Shown here in pieces: positions 17,922 to 28,407 of a DNA stretch of 64,000 nucleotides (the stretch's first letter is position 1; each line of letters starts with the position of its first letter). The stretch is taken from NCBI GenBank assembly GCA_017792445.1, contig CP051232.1:1240001-1304000 (forward strand). Reading direction: 5' to 3'. The notes below the pieces were generated by a model that was not told the origin of the DNA, did no database searches, and saw nothing but the letters and a program-made list of their open reading frames with translations. A program made the translations under genes and the position numbers. This DNA is from Maritimibacter sp. (GTDB taxonomy: Bacteria > Pseudomonadota > Alphaproteobacteria > Rhodobacterales > Rhodobacteraceae).

Positions 17922-18839
17922 ATGAAGACCCGCCTCGTTTCTGGCCTTGCTCTGGCCCTCACCACCACGGCCCTCGCGTCCGGCGCCTTCGCGCAGGACA
18001 TCGAAGAATTCCGCATCGGCATCCTAGGCGGCGAGAACGCCCAGGACCGCATGAACAGCTATGCCTGCCTGCAGGACTATGCCGAAGAAGCCCTTGGCGT
18101 TCCGGTCAAGCTGTTCGCCCCCGCCGACTACAACGGCGTGATCCAGGGCCTCCTGGGCGGCACGCTCGACATGGCCTGGCTTGGCGCCTCGGGCTATGCC
18201 GCCGTGTATCTGGAAGACCCGGAAGCCGTGACCCCGGTTCTGGTCAAGATCAACCTCGACGGCTCTTACGGCTACCACTCGATCGGCTTCGCCCGTGCGG
18301 ACAGCGGCGTCACCTCGCTGGAAGACATGCAGGGCAAGGTCTTCGGCTTCGGCGACCCGAACTCGACCTCGGGCTACCTGATCCCCTCGATCGAGATCCC
18401 GGAAGCCACCGGCGCGTCGATGGAGTCGGGCGACTACTTCGGTGAAGTGAAATTCACCGGCGGCCACGAGCAGACCATCGTCGCGGTGTTCAACGGCGAC
18501 ATCGACGGCGGCGTGACCTGGGCCGACGCGCAGGGCAACTGGGAAGACGGCTATAACTCGGGCGCGCTGCGCAAGGCCGTGGACGCGGGTCTCGTCGACA
18601 TGAACGAACTGGTCGAGATCTGGAAATCCAAGGTCATCCCGGAAGGCCCCGTTGTCGTCCGCACCGCGCTGCCGGAAGAGGTGAAGGCCACCATGATCGG
18701 CCTCGTCGACAACCTGCAGGAAACCGACCCGGACTGCGCCTACGGCGTCGCCGCCGGCGACACACTGGGCTTCGACCCGATCACCCACGACGCCTATCTG
18801 TCGGTGATCGAGGCTCGCAAAGCCAAGATCGGCGGCTGA
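17922..18839 (+). CDS. phnD: Phosphonate ABC transporter substrate-binding protein
   Basis: A 305-residue periplasmic protein with signal peptide (VSGLALALTTTALASGAFAQ, cleavage after AFA). The mature sequence has PhnD features: FRIGILGGENAQDR, a core segment LDMAWLGASGYAAVY, the SIGFAR and FGFGDPNSTSGYLIPS phosphonate-contact loop. The start chosen is the ATG at 17922 with GGAGA 5 bases upstream; an upstream in-frame ATG (17910) overlaps that site. It lies 47 bases after phnC and is followed by a strong hairpin before phnE. Confidence 0.95.
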   Translation: MKTRLVSGLALALTTTALASGAFAQDIEEFRIGILGGENAQDRMNSYACLQDYAEEALGVPVKLFAPADYNGVIQGLLGGTLDMAWLGASGYAAVYLEDPEAVTPVLVKINLDGSYGYHSIGFARADSGVTSLEDMQGKVFGFGDPNSTSGYLIPSIEIPEATGASMESGDYFGEVKFTGGHEQTIVAVFNGDIDGGVTWADAQGNWEDGYNSGALRKAVDAGLVDMNELVEIWKSKVIPEGPVVVRTALPEEVKATMIGLVDNLQETDPDCAYGVAAGDTLGFDPITHDAYLSVIEARKAKIGG

Positions 18840-18856
18840 TCCAGCCTATGCCTTCG

Positions 18857-18881
18857 CCGGGGGTCCCATCGGGGCCCCCGG
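18857..18881 (+). terminator. Intercistronic hairpin between phnD and phnE
   Basis: An 11-bp stem (18857-18867 with 18871-18881, one G-T wobble) closes a 3-base loop, followed by TTTCGTT. It lies 17 bases after phnD. As transcription must continue into the permease genes, it is likely a partial terminator or stabiliser that keeps binding protein in excess. Confidence 0.6.
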
Positions 18882-18903
18882 TTTCGTTCAGACCCGGATC
18901 CCC

Positions 18904-19788
18904 ATGACTGACATCTCGCACCCCGCCGCCGCCGCGGCCCCGCAGCGCATCGCCGATCTGCAATCGGGCTATATGGAACTTGCCCGCAAAAAGCGGCTTT
19001 ATGGCGGCCTGACGCTTGTCGTCTTCGTGCTGCTGCTGGTGTCCGGCTTCATGGTCGCCGACAGCCGCAACGCAGGCGGTTTCTGGGACGGGCTGGCGAA
19101 TGTCGGGGACTACCCCGCCGCGGTGATTTCGGAAGCGTGGGAGAAACGCGCCGAACTGCCCGCGAACCTTGTGAAATTCTTCCCCGCGCTGGTCGAAACG
19201 CTGAACATCGCCGCCGTGTCCACGCTGGTGGGCGCGATGATCGGCCTTGTCCTGTCGTTCCTGTCGACCCGCGGGCTGGCGCGCTGGCCGCGTCTTGTGC
19301 CGCTGTTCCGCCGGATCATGGACATCATGCGCGCCGTCCCCGAGATCGTCATCGCGCTGGTGCTGATCTTCATGCTGGGCGGCGGCCCGGTGCCGGCGAT
19401 GATCGCCATCGCCTTCCACACCGCAGGCGCACTGGGCAAGCTGTTTTCGGAAGTGGCGGAGAACGCCGATTTGAAACCGGTAGACGGTTTGTCTTCGGTT
19501 GGTGCGAACTGGAGCCAGCGCATGATCCTTGGCGTGGTGCCACAGGTCGCGCCGAACTTTCTCAGCTATTCGCTGCTGCGCTTCGAAATCAACATCCGCG
19601 CCTCGGCCATCCTCGGCTTCGTCGGCGCGGGCGGGCTTGGCTACGAGTTGCGCAACGCGATGTCGTGGGGCCCCGGCCAGTTCGACGCCGCCGCCGCGAT
19701 CTTCATCCTGCTGTTCGCCGCCATCGTGTTGTTCGATCAGATCTCCAGCCGTTACCGCAACCGCCTGACCGAGGGAGGCCACGCATGA
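18904..19788 (+). CDS. phnE: Phosphonate ABC transporter permease, first copy
   Basis: A 294-residue inner-membrane permease with about six helices and the ABC permease EAA-like loop (GALGKLFSEVAENADLKPVDGL, near residues 175-197) that docks PhnC. The N terminus has a soluble leader of ~35 residues before the first helix. The FFPALVETLNIAAVSTL and PNFLSYSLLRFEINIRASAILGFVGAGGLGYEL segments are PhnE hallmarks. It overlaps the second permease gene by ATGA, so the two are made together, presumably as a heterodimer. Confidence 0.94.
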   Translation: MTDISHPAAAAAPQRIADLQSGYMELARKKRLYGGLTLVVFVLLLVSGFMVADSRNAGGFWDGLANVGDYPAAVISEAWEKRAELPANLVKFFPALVETLNIAAVSTLVGAMIGLVLSFLSTRGLARWPRLVPLFRRIMDIMRAVPEIVIALVLIFMLGGGPVPAMIAIAFHTAGALGKLFSEVAENADLKPVDGLSSVGANWSQRMILGVVPQVAPNFLSYSLLRFEINIRASAILGFVGAGGLGYELRNAMSWGPGQFDAAAAIFILLFAAIVLFDQISSRYRNRLTEGGHA

Positions 19789-21134
19789 CCGACGCCACCA
19801 TGATTTCCGGCACCGGCGACCGTCTCGGGTCGGCCAAGGACGCGGCGGACCGCCTGTTCCAGCGCAAGCGGCTGTTCAACTTCGGCCTTCCCGCCATCGT
19901 GCTGGCCTACCTCGTCTACATCTTCTTCGCCTTCGACATCGCCGGGCTGGCCCAGCGCGCGCGGCTGGACAATGCGGTGACGCTGGCGTCCGACAGCTGG
20001 TCCTACAAGACCCACGTCACCCGCGACCACCGCTCGGGCGACATCGCCTATGCCATCGAGGGCGAGCGCAAGGGCATGTACCCCGAAGGCATGCGTCCCG
20101 ACTGGGTGTCGGACGCCGGAGACACCACAGTGGTCGATCTGGGCGACGGGCACGTCGTGCGCATCCTTCCCGAGAACCGGACCGAGTACGACGTGCCCGG
20201 CTTCGGCACGATCGAAGCGCATTTCGATGGCGGGCGGATCGTGACCAACCTTGGCGACACGCCGCCGGACTGGATCAACGCCGGGGACCGGCGCGTCGCA
20301 ATCACGACGGACGCGGGCCGCGTGACGATCACCCGTTCAAAGACCGAGGTGTTCCGGTATTTCCCCGGCTGGGAACTGTTCTGGTTCACCCTCGACAGCC
20401 CCTATTACGGCAAAAGCTTCGCCCAGATCGTCTTCGGCGAGCAGTGGGACCCGGATCGCGGCAACATCGAAGGCGCTGCAAACGACTTCTGGCACAACCC
20501 GATGTGGCGACACTCGGACGTGGCATGGGCGATCGGCGAGACGATCCTGATGGCCTTCCTCGGCACCTTCGGCGCGGCGCTGGTCGCCCTGCCGCTGGCG
20601 TTCCTCGCGGCGAAACGGTTCAGCCCGCTGATGGCCGTCCGCTTCGGCATGCGGCGGATCTTCGACTTCGTGCGCGGCGTGGACGGGTTGATCTGGACCA
20701 TCGTCCTGTCGCGCGCTTTCGGCCCCGGCCCGCTGACCGGCGCGCTGGCGATCCTGATCACCGACACCGGCACTTTCGGAAAACTGTTTTCAGAAGCGCT
20801 TGAGAACGTCGACGAGAAACAGATCGAGGGCGTGTCCTCGACCGGCGCCAAGCCGCTGCAACGCTACCGCTTCGGGGTGATCCCGCAGGTGGTGCCGGTG
20901 CTGCTGTCGCAGATCCTGTACTTCTTCGAGTCCAACACCCGGTCCGCCACGATCATCGGCGCGATCACCGGCGGCGGCATCGGCCTTCTGCTGACCCAGG
21001 CGATCCAGACCCAGAAAGACTGGGAGGAAGTCGCCTATTACATCATCCTCGTGATCCTGATGGTCATGGCGATGGACTGGCTGTCCGGCTGGCTGAGGGC
21101 GAAGCTGATCGGCGGATCCGAAGACAAGCACTGA
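19785..21134 (+). CDS. phnE: Phosphonate ABC transporter permease, second copy with large periplasmic insertion
   Basis: A 449-residue permease, about 150 residues longer than the first copy. After helix 1 (residues ~35-53) comes a hydrophilic stretch to about residue 240 rich in short beta-type segments (e.g. IAYAIEGERKGMYPEGMRPD, FGTIEAHFDGGRIVTNLGD), then the permease core with the EAA-like loop TFGKLFSEALENVDEKQIEGV and GAITGGGIGLLLTQ. Start 19785 is within the ATGA overlap and has GGAGG upstream; the longer open frame on this strand reaches back through the first permease and is not coding. The insertion is likely periplasmic. Such long second PhnE proteins are known in Rhodobacterales; the role of the extra domain is not known. 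Confidence 0.92.
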   Translation: MTDATMISGTGDRLGSAKDAADRLFQRKRLFNFGLPAIVLAYLVYIFFAFDIAGLAQRARLDNAVTLASDSWSYKTHVTRDHRSGDIAYAIEGERKGMYPEGMRPDWVSDAGDTTVVDLGDGHVVRILPENRTEYDVPGFGTIEAHFDGGRIVTNLGDTPPDWINAGDRRVAITTDAGRVTITRSKTEVFRYFPGWELFWFTLDSPYYGKSFAQIVFGEQWDPDRGNIEGAANDFWHNPMWRHSDVAWAIGETILMAFLGTFGAALVALPLAFLAAKRFSPLMAVRFGMRRIFDFVRGVDGLIWTIVLSRAFGPGPLTGALAILITDTGTFGKLFSEALENVDEKQIEGVSSTGAKPLQRYRFGVIPQVVPVLLSQILYFFESNTRSATIIGAITGGGIGLLLTQAIQTQKDWEEVAYYIILVILMVMAMDWLSGWLRAKLIGGSEDKH

Positions 21135-21508
21135 GGTTGTGGGATCGGGAGGGTGCCGTCCCTTTGGGTGGTTCTTTGTAGAAAACGGTCCTTGGGAGTG
21201 CCACGGAGCGCGGGGGGCAGCGTCGGGGGTGAGGCCAAACTGACCGCGTCGATTCTGGATGAGATCGCAATTGCAGCATGGGCGCGCCCGTCGGACACGG
21301 CCCTTAGTGGACATTCGGCAATTGCGCAGTATTGGTCGGCCTCGTCTACACTTCCGACCTCGGCAAAAATCGCAGTTCGGCAGTGCGCCGAACTGTCCTC
21401 AACCAAAGCAAGAATGCCATGCCCCCGGGCCCCACCTTGCCTCCCGTCCCCGTTGCGCGTTACTCCGTCTCGCAACACGATACCCCTTAGAGCCCCCCGA
21501 GCCTTCCA
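21135..21508. other. Non-coding stretch with a perfect inverted repeat
   Basis: No supportable gene was found in these 374 bases; open frames here have unlike codon use and no domain. At 21374-21394, AGTTCGGC-N5-GCCGAACT is a perfect 8-bp dyad, of unknown role. The base composition is less biased than in neighbouring genes. Confidence 0.5.
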
Positions 21509-22276
21509 ATGATGTACACCACTCCGTCCCTCGTCATCGTCGCGGCACTTCTGATCGGCACTTTTGCAGCGATGAGCCTTGGCCATAGGATGGGTCGGAC
21601 GCGGACGCCGCGGGATGAGACCGAGACGGGTCAGGTCTCGGCCACGCAAGCCTCACTTCTGGGCATTCTGGGCCTGCTGCTCGGTTTCACTTTCAGCGTG
21701 TCTCTCAATAGGCATGACGACCGCTCCGGCGCCGTGGTCTCGGAAGCGAATGCAATTGGCACCGCTTGGCTACGCGCCGATCTGCTGCCCGATCCCTCGC
21801 GCGTGAAACCGGGGCTCATCGCCTATACGCGAGAGCGTGTGGCGGCCTCGACCATCCCAGCGTCGGAACATGACCGGCGGATCGCCAGCGTGAAAGCGGC
21901 GGAGGCACAGTTCAGTCAGCTCTGGTCCACGGCGGCGGGGATCGCGCAGGCGACCCCCAACCCGGCGAGCGTGGCATTTACCAATGCGCTGAACGACATG
22001 ATCGACGAGCTGTCGGCAAGGGATGCGGCGATCGAACGACACGTGCCGGAGATCGTGCTGATCATTCTCTACGCGACCTTCCTGTTGTCGAGCGGGCTTT
22101 TGGGCTATGCATCTGGCGCCTCGCGGTCGCGCGTCACACTGACCGCGCTGGTGATGCCGATTCTGATCGTCGCGCTGATCTATGTGATCATTGACCTCGA
22201 CCGCCCCCGGCGCGGGCTGATCACGGTGAACCAAGCCCCGCTGATCACGGCGTTCGACGCGATACGGACAGACTAG
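21509..22276 (+). CDS. DUF4239 (bestrophin-like domain) membrane protein
   Basis: A 255-residue protein with an N-terminal helix (residues ~7-25), a second helix in LLGILGLLLGFTFSVSL (~45-63), a cytoplasmic or periplasmic middle with the family motif EANAIGTAWLRADLLPDPSR, and two C-terminal helices (VLIILYATFLLSSGLLGYA and LVMPILIVALIYVII). This pattern matches the DUF4239 bestrophin-like family, for which no function is established. Two adjacent ATG codons (21509, 21512) are possible starts; no strong ribosome site is visible. It stands alone after phnE with a 374-base gap. Confidence 0.75.
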   Translation: MMYTTPSLVIVAALLIGTFAAMSLGHRMGRTRTPRDETETGQVSATQASLLGILGLLLGFTFSVSLNRHDDRSGAVVSEANAIGTAWLRADLLPDPSRVKPGLIAYTRERVAASTIPASEHDRRIASVKAAEAQFSQLWSTAAGIAQATPNPASVAFTNALNDMIDELSARDAAIERHVPEIVLIILYATFLLSSGLLGYASGASRSRVTLTALVMPILIVALIYVIIDLDRPRRGLITVNQAPLITAFDAIRTD

Positions 22277-22603
22277 GTTAAGCGCTCGGAACCGGACCAA
22301 ACCGATTGCGACGATAGCGACGGCTAAGTGGAAAACCTTCGGGCAACTTTCGTTGCGAAAGTCCGCTTCGGCGTCTGGCCAAGGTTGAAATCGTGCTTGC
22401 AGCGAACGGCAGCTTCCCGCCCACCTTCGGTGGCGCTCGCAGACTCGTCGATTCTCAAGTACGCACAGCGAACATCCGCTCCGTCCACTCACCCGACGTT
22501 CGGACGCCTCCACGGTCCTCAGCAATTAGCGGAGGTCAGCTCCGCCTCCATCCTGTCGATTTTCTGCGGATCGCACCAAATTCAGCTTTGCTGAAAGAAG
22601 TGA
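22277..22603. other. Non-coding stretch with degenerate GCAGCGAA-type sequence
   Basis: No credible gene was seen. A perfect 7-bp hairpin ACTTTCG-TTG-CGAAAGT lies at 22346-22362. The segment contains short variants of AGCGAAC followed by CCGCT, which look like decayed copies of an intergenic repeat; this reading is tentative. Confidence 0.35.
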
Positions 22604-23155
22604 TCATTTCGCCTGCCCGCGAAACTCTTCTGCCAAGATCCCCATGATGATGTCGTCGTGCCAGACCTCGCCGATCCGGGCGGCCTCGCGTTCTCGTCCC
22701 TCTTCGACGAAACCGCAGGCACGATAGCAGCGAATTGCCCGCTCATTGAATGCCAGGACCCGAAGATCGACCCGATGTAGTCCCATCGGTCCGAAGGCAT
22801 GCGACAAGACCAGTTTGATCAACTCTCGCCCCAAACCCTTCCCAAGCTGTGCAACGTCATAAAGTCCGGTTGCCAAGCGCGCTCGGCTGTCATGTAGGTC
22901 AAGACTGTCGAGACGCGCTTCGCCCAGCAAACGTCCATCAACTTCGACCGCCCAACAAAGAGGGTGCTTGATGTTCCTCTCTACCCAAGACCGCGCATCA
23001 CTCTCGCCATATGGGGAAAGGCCATTTGGGTCGCCGCCAAAGCTCCGCACAATCTCCGGCGAGCGTCCAAGGGCCAACCGTCCGGCAACATCCGATTGGT
23101 GGAAGGGTCGGAGGCGAACGCGCGGCCCGCTCAGCTCGGGAATTTCCTGATGCAT
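22604..23155 (-). CDS. GNAT-family N-acetyltransferase (RimJ/RimL type)
   Basis: A 183-residue protein with RimJ/RimL-type GNAT features: N-terminal GPRVRLRPFHQSDVAG, middle beta strand WAVEVDGRLLGEARLD, acetyl-CoA loop LGKGLGRELIKLVLSHAFG (R/Q-x-x-G-x-G/A like) and C-terminal NERAIRCYRACGFVEEGREREAARIGEVWHDDIIMGIL. Such enzymes acetylate small molecules or protein N termini; the substrate is unknown. The ATG at 23155 aligns the N terminus with the family; the open frame extends further but without homologous sequence. No clear ribosome site is visible. It converges on nothing and lies downstream of the katG terminator on the same strand. Confidence 0.8.
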   Translation of the reverse strand: MHQEIPELSGPRVRLRPFHQSDVAGRLALGRSPEIVRSFGGDPNGLSPYGESDARSWVERNIKHPLCWAVEVDGRLLGEARLDSLDLHDSRARLATGLYDVAQLGKGLGRELIKLVLSHAFGPMGLHRVDLRVLAFNERAIRCYRACGFVEEGREREAARIGEVWHDDIIMGILAEEFRGQAK

Positions 23156-23258
23156 ACTGAAGAATGGCATGCTTGCCGTCGCAAATCTATTCGACAGCAG
23201 ACATTCGCCCGCAGGCGGCGAACCTGCCTTCGTCCGCATACCCGCCAACCACCCAACG

Positions 23259-23290
23259 AAAAAGGGCCGCCCCGAAGGACGGCCCTTTCT
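23259..23290 (-). terminator. Terminator downstream of katG
   Basis: AAAGGGCCG (23261-23269) pairs with CGGCCCTTT (23280-23288) with further pairing across one mismatch, and a CTTTTTCG tract follows on the minus strand. It is a good intrinsic terminator for katG, 20 bases after its stop. Confidence 0.8.
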
Positions 23291-23307
23291 CAACTCTCAC
23301 CCGAAGA

Positions 23308-25587
<2,280 letters not shown>

Positions 25588-25650
25588 TCATCCGGGCCCA
25601 ACAATACCACTCAAATCCATAAAGGGAATTTCAAAGTTTAAATGTTTATG

Positions 25651-25665
25651 ATAGATGGAGCTTAT
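25651..25665 (+). promoter_or_regulatory. Possible OxyR half-site at the oxyR start
   Basis: ATAG-N7-TTAT (25651-25665) resembles one ATAG-N7-CTAT dyad of OxyR sites, at the edge of the AT-rich katG-oxyR divergent region. The second dyad expected for full tetramer binding is not recognisable. It overlaps the likely translation start, which fits autorepression but may be chance. Confidence 0.25.
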
Positions 25666-26554
25666 GAATGGACTCACGATGAAACACCTGCGCTACTTCG
25701 TGGCGCTTGCCCGCCATGGGCATTTCGGACGCGCGGCCGAGACCTGCGGGATTTCTCAACCGGCGCTTTCCGTACAGATCAAGGAGTTGGAGACCCTGCT
25801 TGGCGCGCCGCTCATCGAACGCGGGGCGCGGCAGATCCGGCTGAGCGGTCTTGGAGAGGAACTGGCAGAGCGCGCGAAAGAGATCCTGCGCGCCGTCGAC
25901 GAACTAAACGACCTTGCCCGTGCCGCGCAGGGGGTGCTGACCGGGCGGCTGCGGATCGGGGTGATTCCCACCGTCGCGCCCTACCTGCTGCCAGACATCA
26001 TCAAGACGCTTGGCGCGATGAACCCCGACCTCGACATCCGCCCGCGCGAGGCGATCACCGGCTCGCTGATCCGCGATCTGAACGAGGCGAAGCTGGACCT
26101 TGCCGTCGTGGCCCTGCCGGTGTCAGAGGCCGCGCTGCACGAGGAACCGCTGTTCGAAGAGGACTTCGTGCTGGTCCGCCCGTCCGACGACGCGGACCTG
26201 CCGGTGCCGAACCCGGAGCGGCTGCGCGAGATGCGGCTATTGCTGCTGGAGGAAGGACACTGCTTCCGCGATCAGGCGCTGTCGTTCTGCAAGGCCACGA
26301 CAACCGGGCCGCGCGACCTGATGGAGGGCAGTTCGCTGTCGACGCTGGTGCAGATGGTCGGCGCCGGGATCGGCGTTACACTGATCCCCGAGATGGCGGT
26401 CGCGACCGAGACGAAATCGGCTGACGTCGCGGTGGCCCGGCTAAGCGCGCCCCGGCCAAAACGCACCGTCGGGATGGTCTGGCGCAAAAGCAGCCCGATG
26501 GGCCCGCAATTCGCCGAGATCGCCGACGCGGTGCGCGCGTTGCCGCGTCCCTAA
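25664..26554 (+). CDS. oxyR: Hydrogen peroxide-responsive LysR-type regulator OxyR
   Basis: A 296-residue LysR-family protein with an N-terminal helix-turn-helix (HFGRAAETCGISQPALSVQIKELE region). It carries both peroxide-sensing cysteines in the hallmark LLEEGHCFRDQALSFC: Cys200 and Cys209 with this start, one residue off E. coli Cys199 and Cys208. Oxidation to a disulfide turns OxyR into an activator of katG. Alternative in-frame ATGs are 25655 and 25679; 25664 has GGAG just upstream. It is divergent from katG and its stop overlaps that of phnF. Confidence 0.94.
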   Translation: MNGLTMKHLRYFVALARHGHFGRAAETCGISQPALSVQIKELETLLGAPLIERGARQIRLSGLGEELAERAKEILRAVDELNDLARAAQGVLTGRLRIGVIPTVAPYLLPDIIKTLGAMNPDLDIRPREAITGSLIRDLNEAKLDLAVVALPVSEAALHEEPLFEEDFVLVRPSDDADLPVPNPERLREMRLLLLEEGHCFRDQALSFCKATTTGPRDLMEGSSLSTLVQMVGAGIGVTLIPEMAVATETKSADVAVARLSAPRPKRTVGMVWRKSSPMGPQFAEIADAVRALPRP

Positions 26555-27282
26555 AGGTCTTCGCCCAGCGTCAGGGTGATGCGCTCGCCTGCGAACCATG
26601 TGCGGCCGAACTCCACCGGCGCGCCCATTGCATCGACATTGACGCTTTCGGAATACAACAGCGGCGCCCCTTCGGTCAGCCCGAGATGCAACGCCTGCGT
26701 CGCGTCCGCCGCCCGTGCCGACAGGCGTGTCGCCCGCCGCACATAGTCGGCCACCCCGAACCGCGCCAGCGCCTGCGTGACGCTGCGCAGTTCCACCAGC
26801 GACGCGCCGATGCCGTCGAACCGCGAGACCGGGAAGTGGCTTTCGAACAAGGCCACCGGCTGCCCATCGGCCAGCGACAGCCCGCGATAGACGCAGACCA
26901 TGTCGCCCTCCGCGATCTCAAGCCGCTCGGCGACCACGCGGCTGGCAGGCACGGCGTCTTCGACCTGCAGGATCTTGCGGTCGGGCGTCCGTCCGGCAGC
27001 CAGCAGGTTCTGGTTGAACCGCACCCGGGTTCCAAGCGGATAGTCCGTCGGCCGCGCCGTGACGAAGGCGCCGGCGCCGCGCCGGGTCCGGATCAGCCCG
27101 TCATCGACCAGCGACGACAACGCATGCCGCACGGTGTGACGGTTCACGCCGAACCGCTCGGCCAGTTCCGACTCGGTCGGCAGTTTGTCGCCCTCGCGAT
27201 ACCGCCCGTCCGAGATGTCGCCCTTCAGCGCTTCGGCAATCGCCTGCCACAGCGGCGTCTTCTGGGAAGTCTTCGTCGTCAT
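26551..27282 (-). CDS. phnF: GntR/HutC-family regulator of phosphonate genes
   Basis: A 243-residue HutC-type GntR protein: N-terminal winged helix (LPTESELAERFGVNRHTVRHALSSLVDDGLIRTRRGAGAFV, residues ~33-75) and C-terminal UTRA ligand domain (residues ~95-240). Its divergent position before phnG is the standard phnF site in alphaproteobacteria. PhnF proteins repress phn genes and respond to phosphate or phosphonate-derived ligands. ATACAACT half-sites flank the phnF-phnG gap. Confidence 0.92.
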   Translation of the reverse strand: MTTKTSQKTPLWQAIAEALKGDISDGRYREGDKLPTESELAERFGVNRHTVRHALSSLVDDGLIRTRRGAGAFVTARPTDYPLGTRVRFNQNLLAAGRTPDRKILQVEDAVPASRVVAERLEIAEGDMVCVYRGLSLADGQPVALFESHFPVSRFDGIGASLVELRSVTQALARFGVADYVRRATRLSARAADATQALHLGLTEGAPLLYSESVNVDAMGAPVEFGRTWFAGERITLTLGEDL

Positions 27283-27296
27283 GTCGCCAAAAGTTC

Positions 27297-27351
27297 ATAC
27301 AACTGGGGTGGTGTAAACCGTCCTGCTGAGGCAGGATGTGTCTAGTTGTAT
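27297..27351. promoter_or_regulatory. Candidate PhnF operator pair in the phnF-phnG gap
   Basis: ATACAACT (27297-27304) and its exact inverse AGTTGTAT (27344-27351) bracket the 91-base divergent region, with a small hairpin TCCTGC-TGAG-GCAGGA (27321-27336) between them. The inner one also sits in CTAGTTGTATAG, a dyad-like sequence of HutC type. Divergent repression of phnF and phnG by PhnF is the likely use. Confidence 0.5.
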
Positions 27352-27373
27352 AGTAAACTCGAAAGCTGTCGAG

Positions 27374-27835
27374 ATGCTCGATCACTCCACGAACGGGAAA
27401 GCGGACGAAGCCGTCCGCCGGCACTGGATGGGCCTCTTGGCGCGTGCGCCCGAGGGGCGCGTCGCAGCCCTGTCCGCCGACCTGCCGCGCGCCTTTGACT
27501 GGCTGCGCGCGCCCGAGATCGGCGCGGTGATGGTGCGCGGACGCGCTGGTGGCACCGGTGGGCCGTTCAACCTTGGTGAGATGACCGTCACCCGCTGTTC
27601 GCTGAAGCTGGCGGACGGCACCGTCGGACATGGCTATGTCCAGGGGCGTCGCAAGGCGGATGCCGAAGCGGCGGCTTTGGTGGACGCGCTGATGCAGACC
27701 GATGCCTCGGATCAGGTTCGGGCTGCCGTTCTCGATCCGCTTGAGACCGAAGAGACCGGACGCCGCGCCGCCCGCGCGGCTAAGGCCGCCGCGACGAAGG
27801 TCGAGTTCTTCACGCTGGTGAGGGGAGAGGACTGA
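27374..27835 (+). CDS. phnG: C-P lyase subunit PhnG
   Basis: A 153-residue subunit of the PhnGHIJ core complex, which with PhnI acts on the phosphonate and ATP to make ribose 1-phosphonate triphosphate. The protein shows the PhnG features WMGLLARAPEGRVAAL, PEIGAVMVRGRAGGTGGPFNLGEMTVTRC and GHGYVQGRRKADAEAAA. The ATG at 27374 follows GAG; an upstream GTG frame start would lie in the operator region. It shares one base with phnH (TGATG), so these are coupled. Confidence 0.94.
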   Translation: MLDHSTNGKADEAVRRHWMGLLARAPEGRVAALSADLPRAFDWLRAPEIGAVMVRGRAGGTGGPFNLGEMTVTRCSLKLADGTVGHGYVQGRRKADAEAAALVDALMQTDASDQVRAAVLDPLETEETGRRAARAAKAAATKVEFFTLVRGED

Positions 27836-28407
27836 TGCCCGCCGCAAGCGCCACCGCGCATCTTGAGGGCGGCTTCGCCCATCCCGCACCGCAAGCCGCC
27901 ACCGCGTTTCGCGCGATCATGTCGGCCATGGCCCGTCCGGGCCGGATCGAGGCCGTATCGGGCGCGACGCCGCCCGCCCCCTTGTCGCCCGCCGCCGGGG
28001 CGGTGCTGCTGACGCTGTGCGACGCGGATACGCCGGTGCATCTTGCCGGTGACGCCGACTGTGCGCCTGTACGCGACTGGATCCGGTTTCATCTTGGCGC
28101 GCCGCTCACCGGACCGGACCGGGCGATGTTCGCAGTCGGCCGCTGGGACGCGCTGCCGCTGAACCGCTTTGCCATCGGCACCTCTGAATATCCCGACCGC
28201 TCTGCCACGCTGATCGTCGAGACCGACCGGCTTGACGCCGAAGGCGCGACCCTGCGCGGCCCCGGCATCCGCGATACCGCCACGCTGTCGCTTCCCGAAA
28301 CGGATGCGTTCCGCGCCAACCGGGCGCTGTTCCCGCTGGGCCTCGATTTCGTGTTCACCTGCGGCGACCGGCTTGCCGCGCTGCCCCGCACGACGGAGGT
28401 CTGCTGA
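27835..28407 (+). CDS. phnH: C-P lyase subunit PhnH
   Basis: A 190-residue PhnH protein, a structural subunit of the C-P lyase core complex with a PLP-transferase-like fold lacking catalytic residues. Visible features are FRAIMSAMARPGRIEAVSG at the N terminus, LTLCDADTPV, and PLGLDFVFTCGDRLAALPRTTEV at the C terminus. The stop overlaps the phnI start by one base (TGATG), as with phnG. Confidence 0.93.
   Translation: MPAASATAHLEGGFAHPAPQAATAFRAIMSAMARPGRIEAVSGATPPAPLSPAAGAVLLTLCDADTPVHLAGDADCAPVRDWIRFHLGAPLTGPDRAMFAVGRWDALPLNRFAIGTSEYPDRSATLIVETDRLDAEGATLRGPGIRDTATLSLPETDAFRANRALFPLGLDFVFTCGDRLAALPRTTEVC

Noticed and set aside
19137-19784. N-terminal extension of the second phnE by about 216 codons
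   Set aside because: The extension overlaps the first phnE in another frame and is arginine-rich; the start at 19785 has a ribosome site and ATGA overlap.
21135-21508. Small genes in the phnE-DUF4239 gap
   Set aside because: Open frames at 21153 and on the minus strand lack ribosome sites, domains and high third-position GC.
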